DNA of 64,000 bases, taken from the NCBI RefSeq assembly GCF_049116215.1, contig NZ_JAGDZB010000001.1:310001-374000 (forward strand), written 5' to 3'. How positions within the stretch are numbered: position 1 is the first letter of the stretch; each line of letters begins with the position of its first letter. A program made the translations under genes and the position numbers. The notes beneath the pieces are model-generated. The model saw only the letters and a program-made list of their open reading frames with translations, made no database searches and had not been told where the DNA came from. Shown here in pieces: positions 43,036-52,207 of the stretch. The DNA comes from Shimia sp049116215 (GTDB lineage Bacteria > Pseudomonadota > Alphaproteobacteria > Rhodobacterales > Rhodobacteraceae).

Positions 43036-44025
43036 ATGAGCCTCATGCACAAATTCCTCGGCGCAGCCGCGGCAGCAGCTCTTTCCGCAGGTGCAGCCCT
43101 GGCAGAGCCAGCGCTGATCTTTGACCTCGGCGGCAAATTTGACAAATCCTTCAACGAAGCAGCCTTTGGCGGCGCGACCCGATGGGCGGATGAAACCGGC
43201 GGCACATTCCGCGAAATCGAACTGCAGTCCGAAGCTCAGCGTGAGCAGGCTCTGCGTCGTTTTGCTGAAGCGGGTGCAAACCCAATCGTGATGACCGGCT
43301 TTGCCTTCGGCAACGTGCTGAGCGAAGTGGCACCAGATTACCCTGACACCAAATTCGCGATCATCGACATGGTTGTGGATCAGCCAAACGTACGCTCCGT
43401 TGTGTTCAACGAGCACGAAGGCTCCTACCTGGTTGGCATGATGGCCGCGCAGGCTTCCAAGTCCGGCACCGTGGGCTTCATCGGCGGCATGGACATCCCG
43501 CTGATCCGTAAGTTTGCCTGTGGCTACGTTCAGGGCGTGAAAGCTGTGAACCCAGAGGCCACCGTGATCCAGAACATGACCGGCACCACCCCTGCCGCAT
43601 GGAACGACCCGGTAAAAGGCTCTGAGCTGACCAAAGCGCAGATCGCACAGGGCGCGGACGTTGTATACGCAGCGGCTGGCGGCACTGGCGTTGGTGTTCT
43701 GCAGACCGCAGCGGATGAAGGCATCCTGTCTGTGGGTGTGGACAGCAACCAGAACCACCTGCACTCCGGCAAAGTTCTGACCTCCATGATGAAGCGCGTA
43801 GACAACGCTGTTTACGAAGCCATGAAGGCGGGCGTTGATCTGGAAACCGGCTTCAACGTGATGGGTGTGGCCAACGGCGGCATCGACTACGCCATGGACG
43901 AGCACAACGCTGCCCTCGTGTCCGCAGACATGAAGGCGTCGGTTGACGGTGCGAAAGAAAAAATCGCGTCCGGCGAGCTGGCTGTACACGACTACATGAG
44001 CGACAACACCTGCCCAGTAGAATAA
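43036..44025 (+). CDS. BMP-family substrate-binding protein (nucleoside ABC importer)
   Basis: A 329-residue periplasmic protein with a signal peptide (AAAAAALSAGAALA, cleavage near residue 23) and no lipobox cysteine, so it is soluble. The mature part is a BMP/PnrA-like binding protein: LIFDLGGKFDKSFNEAAFGGA, NPIVMTGFAFGNVL, GMMAAQASKSGTVGFIGGMD and SVGVDSNQNHLHSGKVLTSMMKRVD (core GVDSNQN). Characterised relatives bind purine nucleosides, which is also suggested by the ABC genes that follow. The operator array upstream indicates ligand-dependent control. Confidence 0.85.
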   Translation: MSLMHKFLGAAAAAALSAGAALAEPALIFDLGGKFDKSFNEAAFGGATRWADETGGTFREIELQSEAQREQALRRFAEAGANPIVMTGFAFGNVLSEVAPDYPDTKFAIIDMVVDQPNVRSVVFNEHEGSYLVGMMAAQASKSGTVGFIGGMDIPLIRKFACGYVQGVKAVNPEATVIQNMTGTTPAAWNDPVKGSELTKAQIAQGADVVYAAAGGTGVGVLQTAADEGILSVGVDSNQNHLHSGKVLTSMMKRVDNAVYEAMKAGVDLETGFNVMGVANGGIDYAMDEHNAALVSADMKASVDGAKEKIASGELAVHDYMSDNTCPVE

Positions 44026-44060
44026 GCAGATTCCGGGATCAAACCCGGAGCTCTTTATGG

Positions 44061-44085
44061 GGGCCGTACCATTGCGGTGCGGCCC
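44061..44085 (+). promoter_or_regulatory. Stem-loop between the BMP gene and the rest of the operon
   Basis: GGGCCGTACC (44061-44070), loop ATTGC, GGTGCGGCCC (44076-44085) form a 10-bp stem with one wobble. There is no T run, so transcription probably continues. Such hairpins after a binding-protein gene often protect its message and keep it more abundant than the permease part. Confidence 0.5.
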
Positions 44086-44110
44086 TCAAACCTTAGAGGG
44101 GGACACGAAG

Positions 44111-44467
44111 ATGGTAGATGCGTTAGACGCATTCTTTGTCGCGTGGGGGGAAACCGACGCCGCAAAACGCTTAGAAGCCCTCAAAGGGGCGCTGGCAGTA
44201 GACTTCACCTACAGTGATCCACGATCCGAAGCACCAATCTCTGACTTGGATGCGCTCAACGGATATGTGGGCATGTTTTCGCAATACGCGCCCGGCGCGA
44301 CGGCGGCTGTGGTGAACACCAGCGAGACCAAAGGCCACTACCGACTGACGGTGGCTTTTCGCATGGCTGACGGCAAGGAACAGCTGGGCCAATACTATGT
44401 GGAACATGATGCTGACGGGCGCGCCACGCGCATGATCGGCTTCGCAGGACTGGGAGAGCCTGAATGA
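44111..44467 (+). CDS. SnoaL/NTF2-like protein within the ABC importer operon
   Basis: A 118-residue protein with an NTF2-like pattern: helix DALDAFFVAWGETDAAKRLEAL, DFTYSDPRSEAPISDLDAL and strands LTVAFRMADGKEQLGQYYVEHDADGRATRM (cut to its hallmark YYVEHDADGR). Genes of this type are not usual members of BMP importer operons. It ends overlapping the ATPase start by 4 bp (ATGA), so it is made with the transporter. It may act on the imported compound; the reaction is unknown. Confidence 0.7.
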   Translation: MVDALDAFFVAWGETDAAKRLEALKGALAVDFTYSDPRSEAPISDLDALNGYVGMFSQYAPGATAAVVNTSETKGHYRLTVAFRMADGKEQLGQYYVEHDADGRATRMIGFAGLGEPE

Positions 44468-46050
44468 CGGCGCCTGCCATTGAACTCAAAGGCATTTCCA
44501 AAGCCTTTGGCCCTGTCCAGGCAAACAAGGACATTTCGATTTCGGTGCAACCGGGCACCATTCACGGCATCATCGGCGAAAACGGCGCGGGCAAGTCCAC
44601 GCTGATGTCGATCCTCTACGGCTTTTACAAAGCCGATGCCGGGGAGATCTTTATCAAGGGTGACAAAACCCTGATCCCGGACAGCCAAGCCGCGATCCGC
44701 GCGGGCATTGGCATGGTGTTTCAGCACTTCAAACTGGTGGAGAATTTCACCGTGCTGGAGAACATCATTCTGGGCGCCGAACACGGCGCGATGCTGAACA
44801 GCTCGCTGGGCAATGCCCGCAAGGAGCTGAAACATCTGGCCGAGGAATACGGGCTGAACGTGAACCCGGATGAGGTGATCGAGAACCTCTCTGTAGGCCA
44901 CCAGCAGCGCGTGGAAATCCTCAAGGCACTGTATCGCAAAGCGGAAATCCTCATTCTGGACGAACCGACCGGCGTCTTGACCCCAGCAGAAGCGGATCAA
45001 CTGTTCCGCATTTTGGATCGTCTGCGTGAAGAGGGCAAAACCATCATCCTGATCACGCACAAGCTGCGGGAGATCATGGAATATACCGACACCGTGTCGG
45101 TGATGCGCCGTGGTGAGATGACCGCAACGGTGAAAACCGCAGAGACCTCGCCGGAACATCTGGCGGAGCTGATGGTGGGTCGCAAAGTTCTGCTGCGCGT
45201 GGACAAAAAGCCTGCGGAGCCAGGCGCGACTGTGCTGGACATCAAAGGTCTCCGGGTTGTCGATGACGCTGGCGTGGAGCGTGTGAAAGGCATCGACCTG
45301 ACCGTGCGCGCGGGTGAGATTGTGGGCATTGCGGGCGTGGCTGGCAACGGCCAGTCCGAACTGCTCGAAGTGCTGGGCGGCTTTGCCGATGGCACTGGTA
45401 CCATCACCATGAATGGCGCAGAAATTCCGCTGAGTGGTCATGGGGCTGATGGGCAAGCGCGCCGCGCAGCTGGCATCAGCCACGTGCCTGAAGACCGGCA
45501 ACGTGAAGGTCTGATCATGGAGTTTGCCGCATGGGAAAACACCGTGTTTGGCTATCACCATTCGCCGGAAATCCAAAACGGCCTGCTGATGGACAACAAA
45601 GGCATCTACACCGAGGCTGAGGCCAAGATGCAGCGCTTTGATGTGCGTCCTCCGGATCCCAAGCTGGCAGCGAAAAACTTCTCTGGCGGCAACCAGCAGA
45701 AGATTGTTCTGGCACGTGAAATCGAACGCAACCCGGACCTGCTGCTGATCGGGCAACCGACACGCGGCGTGGATATTGGCGCGATTGAATTCATCCACCA
45801 GCAAGTTGTGAACCTGCGCGATCAGGGCAAGGCGATCCTGCTTGTGTCCGTGGAATTGGAAGAAATCCTGTCTTTGGCGGACCGGGTGGTTGTGATGTTT
45901 GACGGCCATATCACCGGCGAACGCGACGCCGCTCACACCAACGAAAAAGAGCTGGGCCTGTTGATGGCCGGGATCACCGACACCTCCGCTGTGGCCAATG
46001 GCAACGGCGGCAATGACAACTCCACACAGGAGGTTCCCGCCGATGGATAA
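44464..46050 (+). CDS. Nucleoside ABC importer, ATPase with two ATP-binding domains
   Basis: A 528-residue ATPase with two fused nucleotide-binding domains. The first is complete: Walker A GENGAGKST near residue 38, signature LSVGHQQRVEIL, Walker B ILILDEPTGVLTP. The second has a degenerate Walker A (AGVAGNGQSELLE) but an intact signature FSGGNQQKIVLARE, as in RbsA/MglA-like importers. It powers the BMP-linked nucleoside importer with the two permeases that follow. The 3' end overlaps the first permease by 8 bp. Confidence 0.9.
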   Translation: MTAPAIELKGISKAFGPVQANKDISISVQPGTIHGIIGENGAGKSTLMSILYGFYKADAGEIFIKGDKTLIPDSQAAIRAGIGMVFQHFKLVENFTVLENIILGAEHGAMLNSSLGNARKELKHLAEEYGLNVNPDEVIENLSVGHQQRVEILKALYRKAEILILDEPTGVLTPAEADQLFRILDRLREEGKTIILITHKLREIMEYTDTVSVMRRGEMTATVKTAETSPEHLAELMVGRKVLLRVDKKPAEPGATVLDIKGLRVVDDAGVERVKGIDLTVRAGEIVGIAGVAGNGQSELLEVLGGFADGTGTITMNGAEIPLSGHGADGQARRAAGISHVPEDRQREGLIMEFAAWENTVFGYHHSPEIQNGLLMDNKGIYTEAEAKMQRFDVRPPDPKLAAKNFSGGNQQKIVLAREIERNPDLLLIGQPTRGVDIGAIEFIHQQVVNLRDQGKAILLVSVELEEILSLADRVVVMFDGHITGERDAAHTNEKELGLLMAGITDTSAVANGNGGNDNSTQEVPADG

Positions 46051-47137
46051 GATGCCTAAATGGGCCGACATCGTCCTGATCCCCTTGATTTCGCTGTTTC
46101 TGGCGGCGTTTTTCTCAGCCCTCGTGATTTTGGCGATTGGCGAAAATCCGATTGAAGCGCTGAAACTGATGGTCGATGGCGCTCTGATGCGGTCGGCTGG
46201 CTGGGGCTACACGCTTTATTACGCCACCAACTTTATCTTCACAGGTTTGGCGGTGTCCGTGGCGTTCCACGCACGCCTTTTCAACATCGGCGGCGAAGGT
46301 CAGGCGATGCTGGGCGGCTTGGGCGTGGCGCTGTGCTGTCTCTACGTGCCTTGGCCACATTGGTCGCTCGCGATCCTTGGCGCCTCCGTAGGCGCAGCTT
46401 TGTTTGGCGCGCTTTGGGCTTTGATCCCGGCATATCTGCAAGCCAAACGCGGCAGCCATATCGTGATCACCACCATCATGTTCAACTTCATCGCAGCCGC
46501 GATCCTGAACTACGTGTTGGTGGAACTGCTGCGTCCGGTGGGCGCGATGGATCCAGCCTCCGCCAAATTCCCAGAAGCGGTGCACCTGCCAACGTTCCAG
46601 GACATGTTCTCCACCGAGGGCAGCAAGCTGTTCCGAGGCGCACCGGCCAACGTGACCTTCTTCCTTGCGTTGCTGGCATGCGTCTTTGTTTGGCTGCTGA
46701 TGTGGCGCACCAAGCTTGGGTATCAAATTCGCGCCTTTGGGCATTCGGAATCCGGCGCTTTGTACGCAGGCATCAGCCCGGTGCGCATCACCGTGATTGC
46801 CATGCTGATCTCCGGTGCGTTGGCGGGCATGATGTCGGTCAACACCACCATGGGCGAGAGCGAACGTCTGATCCTCAACAGCACCGAAGGGGCGGGCTTT
46901 ATCGGCATCGCCGTGGCGCTGATGGGGCGCAACCACCCGTTTGGCGTGTTGCTGGCGGCAATCCTGTTTGGCTTCCTCTATCAGGGCGGCGCAGAGCTGG
47001 CGCTGTGGACCAGCATCCCTCGCGAGCTGATCGTGGTTATTCAGGCGCTGGTGATCCTGTTCACCGGGGCGCTGGACAATATGGTGCGCGAGCCGCTTGA
47101 AAAACTCTTCATTGCGATGCGCCGGAGGAACGCCTGA
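46043..47137 (+). CDS. Nucleoside ABC importer, permease 1
   Basis: A 364-residue inner-membrane protein of the branched-chain/nucleoside permease family (BPD_transp_2), with about eight to ten hydrophobic segments. Landmarks are NIGGEGQAMLGGLGVAL near residue 85, KRGSHIVITTIMFNFIAAAI, and GAGFIGIAVALMGRNHPFGVLLAAILFGFL (core FIGIAVALMGRNHP). AGGAGG-type site precedes ATG 46043. Stop and next start overlap (TGATG). Confidence 0.9.
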   Translation: MDKMPKWADIVLIPLISLFLAAFFSALVILAIGENPIEALKLMVDGALMRSAGWGYTLYYATNFIFTGLAVSVAFHARLFNIGGEGQAMLGGLGVALCCLYVPWPHWSLAILGASVGAALFGALWALIPAYLQAKRGSHIVITTIMFNFIAAAILNYVLVELLRPVGAMDPASAKFPEAVHLPTFQDMFSTEGSKLFRGAPANVTFFLALLACVFVWLLMWRTKLGYQIRAFGHSESGALYAGISPVRITVIAMLISGALAGMMSVNTTMGESERLILNSTEGAGFIGIAVALMGRNHPFGVLLAAILFGFLYQGGAELALWTSIPRELIVVIQALVILFTGALDNMVREPLEKLFIAMRRRNA

Positions 47138-48147
47138 TGGACTTTCTGACACTTCTTCAGGTGCTGGACACCTCTGTGCGTCTGGCAACCCCGCTTCTGC
47201 TGGCCTGTTTGGCAGGCCTGTATTCGGAACGCTCTGGCGTGGTCGACATTGGCCTTGAGGGCAAAATGCTGGCAGCGGCGTTTTTCTCCGCCGCTGTGGC
47301 CTTCTACTCAGGCAATGCCTGGGTTGGCTTGCTTGCCGGTGTGGGCGCCTCCGTGGCGCTGGCGGTGATCCACGGGTTGGCGTCGGTGACGTTCCGCGGC
47401 AACCAGTTAATCTCCGGTGTGGCGATCAACTTCCTTGCGGCGGGCATGACCGTTCTGGTGGCGCAAAGCTGGTTCCGTCAAGGGGGCCGCACGCCGCCGC
47501 TGGAGGGCGATGCGCGATTCAACCCAATTGAACTGCCGTTTGCCATTGGCCCTAAAGATGCGGCGGCCGCTGACCGGCCTTTAAGCCAGTTGATTGCTGA
47601 GGCGGGTCCGTTGCAACAGTTCTATTCGGAGCTGATCTCCGGGCATTCGTCATTGGTCTATCTGGCACTGCTGACCGTGCCGGCAACCTGGTGGCTGTTG
47701 TTCCGCACCCGATTTGGTCTGCGCCTGCGCGCGGTGGGAGAAAACCCCGCAGCGGTGGACACGGCCGGTGTTTCGGTTGTTTGGCTGCGCTATGCAGCGG
47801 TGCTGATCTGCGGTGTGCTCTGCGGTGTTGCAGGTGCTTACCTATCCTCCGCTCTGCAAGCGGGCTTTGTGAAAGACATGACTGCTGGGCGTGGGTTCAT
47901 CGCGCTGGCAGCATTGATCTTTGCGAAATGGCGTCCGGTTTATGCACTTTGGGCCTGCTTGCTGTTTGGCCTGTTCCAAGCCTTGGAACTGCGTCCTGAC
48001 ATCATCGAGAACGTCTCTGGCCTCAAGGTTCAGGTTCAGCTGTTGGGCGCGCTACCCTACATCCTGACAGTGGTGATCCTGGCTGGTTTTGTGGGCAAAG
48101 CGATCCCGCCAAAAGCCAGCGCCGAGCCGTATATCAAAGAGCGCTAA
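47137..48147 (+). CDS. Nucleoside ABC importer, permease 2
   Basis: A 336-residue paralogue of permease 1 with eight to ten hydrophobic segments. Landmarks are SERSGVVDIGLEGKMLAAAF, FRGNQLISGVAINFLAAGM, and TAGRGFIALAALIFAKWRP near the C-terminus. It pairs with permease 1 to form the channel. It is the last gene of the operon and is followed by a strong terminator. Confidence 0.9.
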   Translation: MDFLTLLQVLDTSVRLATPLLLACLAGLYSERSGVVDIGLEGKMLAAAFFSAAVAFYSGNAWVGLLAGVGASVALAVIHGLASVTFRGNQLISGVAINFLAAGMTVLVAQSWFRQGGRTPPLEGDARFNPIELPFAIGPKDAAAADRPLSQLIAEAGPLQQFYSELISGHSSLVYLALLTVPATWWLLFRTRFGLRLRAVGENPAAVDTAGVSVVWLRYAAVLICGVLCGVAGAYLSSALQAGFVKDMTAGRGFIALAALIFAKWRPVYALWACLLFGLFQALELRPDIIENVSGLKVQVQLLGALPYILTVVILAGFVGKAIPPKASAEPYIKER

Positions 48148-48168
48148 GGCAAGCTCACAAAAACACGC

Positions 48169-48206
48169 AAAACCCCGCCCGCAGCAATGTTGGCGGGGTT
48201 TTCTTT
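48169..48206 (+). terminator. Intrinsic terminator of the nucleoside importer operon
   Basis: AAAACCCCGCC (48169-48179), a 12-nt loop, GGCGGGGTTTT (48192-48202), then CTTTT. An 11-bp perfect stem with T tail, 22 bp after the operon stop. Confidence 0.9.
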
Positions 48207-48332
48207 TGATGCTTGCCTTTGTCCACAACCCAAACCTGAATAAGTCCAGTTTGCGGGCATTGATCTGGCCTGTCAGTGATTTAGCTGTCCAGACAGGTTG
48301 CTTTTGCGCCCCCACTGGCGCTATCAAAAAAT

Positions 48333-49250
48333 ATGCAGATCTACCTCCCCATCGCCGAAGTCTCCGTAAATGCCTTTTTGCTGCTCGGTTTGGGCGGCAT
48401 GGTTGGTATATTGTCGGGCATGTTTGGGGTTGGCGGTGGTTTTTTGATGACGCCGCTGTTGTTTTTCATCGGTATCCCGCCAGCGGTGGCTGTCGCCACC
48501 GAAGCCAATCAGATTGTGGCCTCGTCTTTTAGTGGCGTTCTGGCGCATTTCAGGCGCAAAACCGTTGATCTCAAAATGGGCACGGTGCTCTTATCAGGGG
48601 GATTGGTTGGTGCTGCGCTCGGGGTTGTGGTCTTCAACTATTTGAAATCCCAAGGTCAAGTCGACCTGCTTGTGCGGCTGTGCTACGTGGTTTTCTTGGG
48701 CGTGATCGGCTCGCTCATGTTTGTCGAGAGCCTGAATGCGATCCGAAAATCCCGCAAGAACGCTGGTCCGCCGAAACGCAAGAAGCACAACTGGATTCAC
48801 GGTTTACCGCTAAAAATGCGGTTTCGTGTTTCGGGTCTGTATATCTCGGTCATTCCCCCGCTGATTGTTGGCGTGTTGGTTGGCATTTTGGCGGCCATCA
48901 TGGGTGTTGGCGGCGGGTTTATCATGGTGCCTGCGATGATCTATCTGCTGGGCATGCCAACCAAAGTGGTCGTGGGCACTTCGCTGTTTCAGATCATCTT
49001 TGTGACCGGTTTCACCACATTGCTGCACGCAACAACCAACTACACGGTGGACATTGCTCTGGCAGTTCTCTTGCTGGTTGGCGGCGTGATTGGTGCGCAA
49101 ATCGGCACGCGGTTGGGCACTTACCTCAAGGCGGAGCAACTGCGTATTTTGCTAGCGCTTTTGGTGATTTTGGTTTGTGCCAAACTGGCGTTGGACCTGT
49201 TGCTCGAGCCAAGCGAGTTATTCTCCATCGGCGCGGCAGGGGGGCATTAA
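48333..49250 (+). CDS. TauE/SafE-family membrane transporter
   Basis: A 305-residue inner-membrane protein with about eight hydrophobic segments in two repeats, each beginning GGMVGILSGMFGVGGGFLMTP or GVLVGILAAIMGVGGGFIMVP, the diagnostic G-x-G-GGG signatures. The family exports sulphite, sulphoacetate or other organosulphur anions; its substrate here is unknown. It is followed by an Alph_Pro_TM gene 2 bp downstream, a recurrent pairing in alphaproteobacteria. Confidence 0.85.
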   Translation: MQIYLPIAEVSVNAFLLLGLGGMVGILSGMFGVGGGFLMTPLLFFIGIPPAVAVATEANQIVASSFSGVLAHFRRKTVDLKMGTVLLSGGLVGAALGVVVFNYLKSQGQVDLLVRLCYVVFLGVIGSLMFVESLNAIRKSRKNAGPPKRKKHNWIHGLPLKMRFRVSGLYISVIPPLIVGVLVGILAAIMGVGGGFIMVPAMIYLLGMPTKVVVGTSLFQIIFVTGFTTLLHATTNYTVDIALAVLLLVGGVIGAQIGTRLGTYLKAEQLRILLALLVILVCAKLALDLLLEPSELFSIGAAGGH

Positions 49251-49252
49251 AC

Positions 49253-50014
49253 ATGAAGCGTTTGTTGCTGTCTCTATTGCTCGTAGTTGCGACGCCGGTT
49301 GTCGCCGAAGAGGTTGTATTGGGATTGAGTCAGGATCAGGTGGCGATCACCGCTGATTTTGACGGCTCTGAAATCCTGCTGTTTGGCGCGGTGAAGCGCG
49401 AGAGCCCGATCTTGCAAGACCCGCCGCTGGAAGTGGTGATTGCCGTGTCCGGCCCCAGTGGCCCGCTGACTGTGCGTCGCAAAGAACGGAAATTTGGCAT
49501 TTGGGTGAATGCCGACGCGGTCGAGATTGACCATGCGCCAAGTTTTTACGCGGTGGCCACTTCGGCCCCGTTCAATCAGGTGATGTCCAACGTCGAGGAT
49601 CAGCGCCACAGTGTGTCGATCCCGCGTGCGATCCGGTCTGTTGGCGCCCCTATGGGCATCGAAGATGCGCAGAGCTTTAGCGAGGCGGTGATCCGCATTC
49701 GCACCGATGAGGGCGCTTATCAGGTGCTGGAAAACACGGTGTCGGTGGATGAGCAGACCCTGTTTCGCACCTCGATCAAAATGCCCGCCAACCTGACCGA
49801 AGGGGATTACCCCACGCGGATTTTCCTGACGCGCGGCGGCAAAGTGATCTCCAACTATGAGACCGTGATCAACGTGAACAAGGTCGGACTGGAGCGCTGG
49901 CTGTTTGACATGTCGCGCAATCAACCGCTGCTTTACGGCTTGATGTCATTGGCAATTGCGATTGCGGCGGGCTGGTTGGCCTCCGCCGCCTTCCAGGTGT
50001 TGCAGCGGCGCTAA
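49253..50014 (+). CDS. Alph_Pro_TM (TIGR02186-type) protein
   Basis: A 253-residue protein with a signal peptide (LLLSLLLVVATPVVA), an extracytoplasmic beta-rich domain (residues 20-215; VVLGLSQDQVAITADFDGSEILLFGAVKRE) and one C-terminal transmembrane helix (LYGLMSLAIAIAAGWLASAAF). This layout fits the family known as TIGR02186/Alph_Pro_TM, of unknown role, almost always next to a TauE/SafE gene. It is probably a periplasm-facing accessory subunit of that transporter; this is inference. Confidence 0.8.
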   Translation: MKRLLLSLLLVVATPVVAEEVVLGLSQDQVAITADFDGSEILLFGAVKRESPILQDPPLEVVIAVSGPSGPLTVRRKERKFGIWVNADAVEIDHAPSFYAVATSAPFNQVMSNVEDQRHSVSIPRAIRSVGAPMGIEDAQSFSEAVIRIRTDEGAYQVLENTVSVDEQTLFRTSIKMPANLTEGDYPTRIFLTRGGKVISNYETVINVNKVGLERWLFDMSRNQPLLYGLMSLAIAIAAGWLASAAFQVLQRR

Positions 50015-50082
50015 CTTGTCAGCAGGCTTGCGCCTTTGGCGTGGGCCGACTACCTGTCACGAAACCAAACACGAGGCATTTT

Positions 50083-51429
50083 ATGGCGCAGACTCTTGAG
50101 CAGCTTGCAGAGATCATGTTGGACGCCGCCAAAGCGGCTGGCGCAGAGGCGGCAGATGCGATGGCGATGCGCGGCACCTCAGTGTCGATTGATGTGCGTG
50201 AAGGTAAGCTGGAACAGGCGGAACGGTCAGAAGGTGTCGACCTTGGTTTGCGGGTCTTGCTTGGGCAGCGGCAGGCCAATGTCTCGATCTCAGACACCCG
50301 CGCGGAAAGCATCGCGGTGATGGCAGAACGTGCTGTGGCGATGGCCAAGGAAGCGCCCGAGGACCCTTATGTGGGGTTGGCGAAAGCAGACCAGCTGGCG
50401 CAGGATTTGGACATTGCGGCGCTGGAACTCTGCGATCCAACCGATGAACCTGTCGCCGCCAGCCTGCAGGAAGACGCAATGACCGCCGAAGCAGCTGCCA
50501 AAGCGGTAGATGGCGTGAGCCAAGTGCAATCGGCCACCGGCGGCTACAGCAGCAGCGAAGTATTCTTGGCCGCCACCAACGGGTTTGCCGCCGGCTATGC
50601 CCGCAGCAGCCGCGGCATCTACGCCACCGCGATTGCTGGCGAAGGTGACGCGATGGAGCGTGACTATGATGGCGACTCCCGGATTTTCCAAAATGACCTG
50701 CGCGACGCAGCCGAGATTGGCACCTCCGCTGGGCAACGTGCAGTGGAGCGGCTGAACGCCCGCAAGCCACAAACCGGTAGCTTCCCCGTGCTGTTTGACG
50801 AGCGCATTTCTTCGTCGCTGATTGGTCATGTGCTGGCCGCGTGCAATGGCGGCATGGTGGCGCGGGGCTCGTCTTGGTTGCGGGACAAGCTGGGTCAACA
50901 GGTGTTGCCGGAAGGTTTGTCGCTGATCGAAGACCCAAAGCGGGCCCGTGTGTCCGGGTCGCGGCCGTTTGACGCGGAAGGTCTGCCAACCATGCGCCGC
51001 GCGATTATCGATAATGGCGTGTTGACCGGCTGGACTTTGGATTTGGCCACCGCCCGCAAACTGGGTATGGCATCGACCGGCAACGCGGCGCGCGGGATTT
51101 CTTCGCCGCCCTCCCCAAGCAGTTGGAATGTTTCACTGACTCAAGGGGACCAAAGCCGCGATGATTTGCTCAAAGACATGGGCACCGGGCTTTTGGTCAC
51201 CTCAATGATTGGCTCCACCATCAGCCCGACCACAGGCGACTACTCCCGTGGCGCGGCTGGGTTCTGGGTGGAGAATGGCGAGATTGCCTATCCGGTGAAT
51301 GAATGCACCATCGCAGGCAACCTGCATGACATGATGAGGTCGATTGTGCCCGCCAATGATGCCCGCACGTATTTGTCGCGCGTCGTACCCTCGCTGCTCA
51401 TTCCGGGGATGACTCTTGCCGGAAACTGA
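50083..51429 (+). CDS. pmbA: TldD/PmbA-family protease subunit (PmbA/TldE-like)
   Basis: A 448-residue protein of the TldD/PmbA family. It shows the N-terminal AADAMAMRGTSVSIDVREGKLEQAERSEG (core VREGKLEQAE), SVSGSRPFDAEGLPT-type loop and the C-terminal GAAGFWVENGEIAYPVNECTIAGNL. PmbA (TldE) lacks the zinc HExxH of TldD and works with it to cleave peptides such as modified bacteriocin precursors. ATG 50083 with GAGG upstream is preferred to 50041. The TldD partner is not in this window. It overlaps the IMPase gene. Confidence 0.85.
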   Translation: MAQTLEQLAEIMLDAAKAAGAEAADAMAMRGTSVSIDVREGKLEQAERSEGVDLGLRVLLGQRQANVSISDTRAESIAVMAERAVAMAKEAPEDPYVGLAKADQLAQDLDIAALELCDPTDEPVAASLQEDAMTAEAAAKAVDGVSQVQSATGGYSSSEVFLAATNGFAAGYARSSRGIYATAIAGEGDAMERDYDGDSRIFQNDLRDAAEIGTSAGQRAVERLNARKPQTGSFPVLFDERISSSLIGHVLAACNGGMVARGSSWLRDKLGQQVLPEGLSLIEDPKRARVSGSRPFDAEGLPTMRRAIIDNGVLTGWTLDLATARKLGMASTGNAARGISSPPSPSSWNVSLTQGDQSRDDLLKDMGTGLLVTSMIGSTISPTTGDYSRGAAGFWVENGEIAYPVNECTIAGNLHDMMRSIVPANDARTYLSRVVPSLLIPGMTLAGN

Positions 51430-52207
51430 TCTTGATCTGCTGATTGCAGCGGCGCAACAGGCGGGTGACATCGCCACACGCTACAATGGGCCAGATGCCA
51501 AAGCTTGGCACAAACCCGAGGGTGCAGGGCCGGTTACCGAAGCCGACCTTGCGGTCAATGAGATGCTGGAAGATACGCTGCGCGCAGAACGGCCGGACTA
51601 TGGCTGGCTGAGCGAGGAGTCCTTGGATGAAGGGGATCGCATCCACGCGGAGAAAACCTTCATCATTGATCCCATTGATGGCACTCGCAGCTTTATCGAA
51701 GGCTCCGACACTTGGGCGCATGCGTTGGCTATTGCGGAGCGTGGTGTTGTCACGGCAGCGGTGGTGTTCTTGCCACGCCGGGATAAGCTTTACAGCGCGG
51801 CACAGGGTCAGGGCGCGTTTTTGAATGGTGCGCCGATTACCTCAGGTGCGCGGTCCGACATGACTGGGGCCAAAGTGCTGGTCGCCCGTCCGGTGATGGA
51901 CGCCGCCCATTGGCAAGGCAAACCACCGGCGTTTGATCGCGGGTATCGCCCCTCACTGGCCTATCGGACCGCGCTGGTGGCCGAAGGGCGATTTGACGCC
52001 ATGGTCACGTTGCGCCCGACATGGGAATGGGATGTGGCAGCGGGCGATCTGATTATTCGCGAAGCAGGAGCCGCAACGGCAGACCGCCACGGAGCGCCGC
52101 TGCGGTTCAATAACCCTGACCCTCGTCTGGCCGGGGTGATTGCGGCGCCACAGGCGCTCAAAGATCAGATTTGTGCTGCCCTGGCACCAGCTCACGCGGC
52201 GCGATAA
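51416..52207 (+). CDS. Inositol monophosphatase-family phosphatase
   Basis: A 263-residue magnesium-dependent phosphatase. Metal-site motifs are PVTEADLAVNEML, LSEESLD, IDPIDGTRSFIEG (the D-P-x-D-G-T/S box) and WEWDVAAGDLIIREAG. The order and size fit either inositol-1-phosphatase or the 3'(2'),5'-bisphosphate nucleotidase (CysQ) branch. It begins with TTG at 51416, 14 nt inside pmbA, with GGGG about 7 nt upstream; no ATG in frame fits as well. Its 3' end overlaps the convergent amidotransferase gene by 16 bp. Confidence 0.8.
   Translation: MPETDLDLLIAAAQQAGDIATRYNGPDAKAWHKPEGAGPVTEADLAVNEMLEDTLRAERPDYGWLSEESLDEGDRIHAEKTFIIDPIDGTRSFIEGSDTWAHALAIAERGVVTAAVVFLPRRDKLYSAAQGQGAFLNGAPITSGARSDMTGAKVLVARPVMDAAHWQGKPPAFDRGYRPSLAYRTALVAEGRFDAMVTLRPTWEWDVAAGDLIIREAGAATADRHGAPLRFNNPDPRLAGVIAAPQALKDQICAALAPAHAAR

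Noticed and set aside
44395..46071. 558-codon minus-strand frame across the importer ATPase
   Set aside because: It is the antisense shadow of a gene with intact Walker motifs; the translated product is His/Arg-rich without domains.
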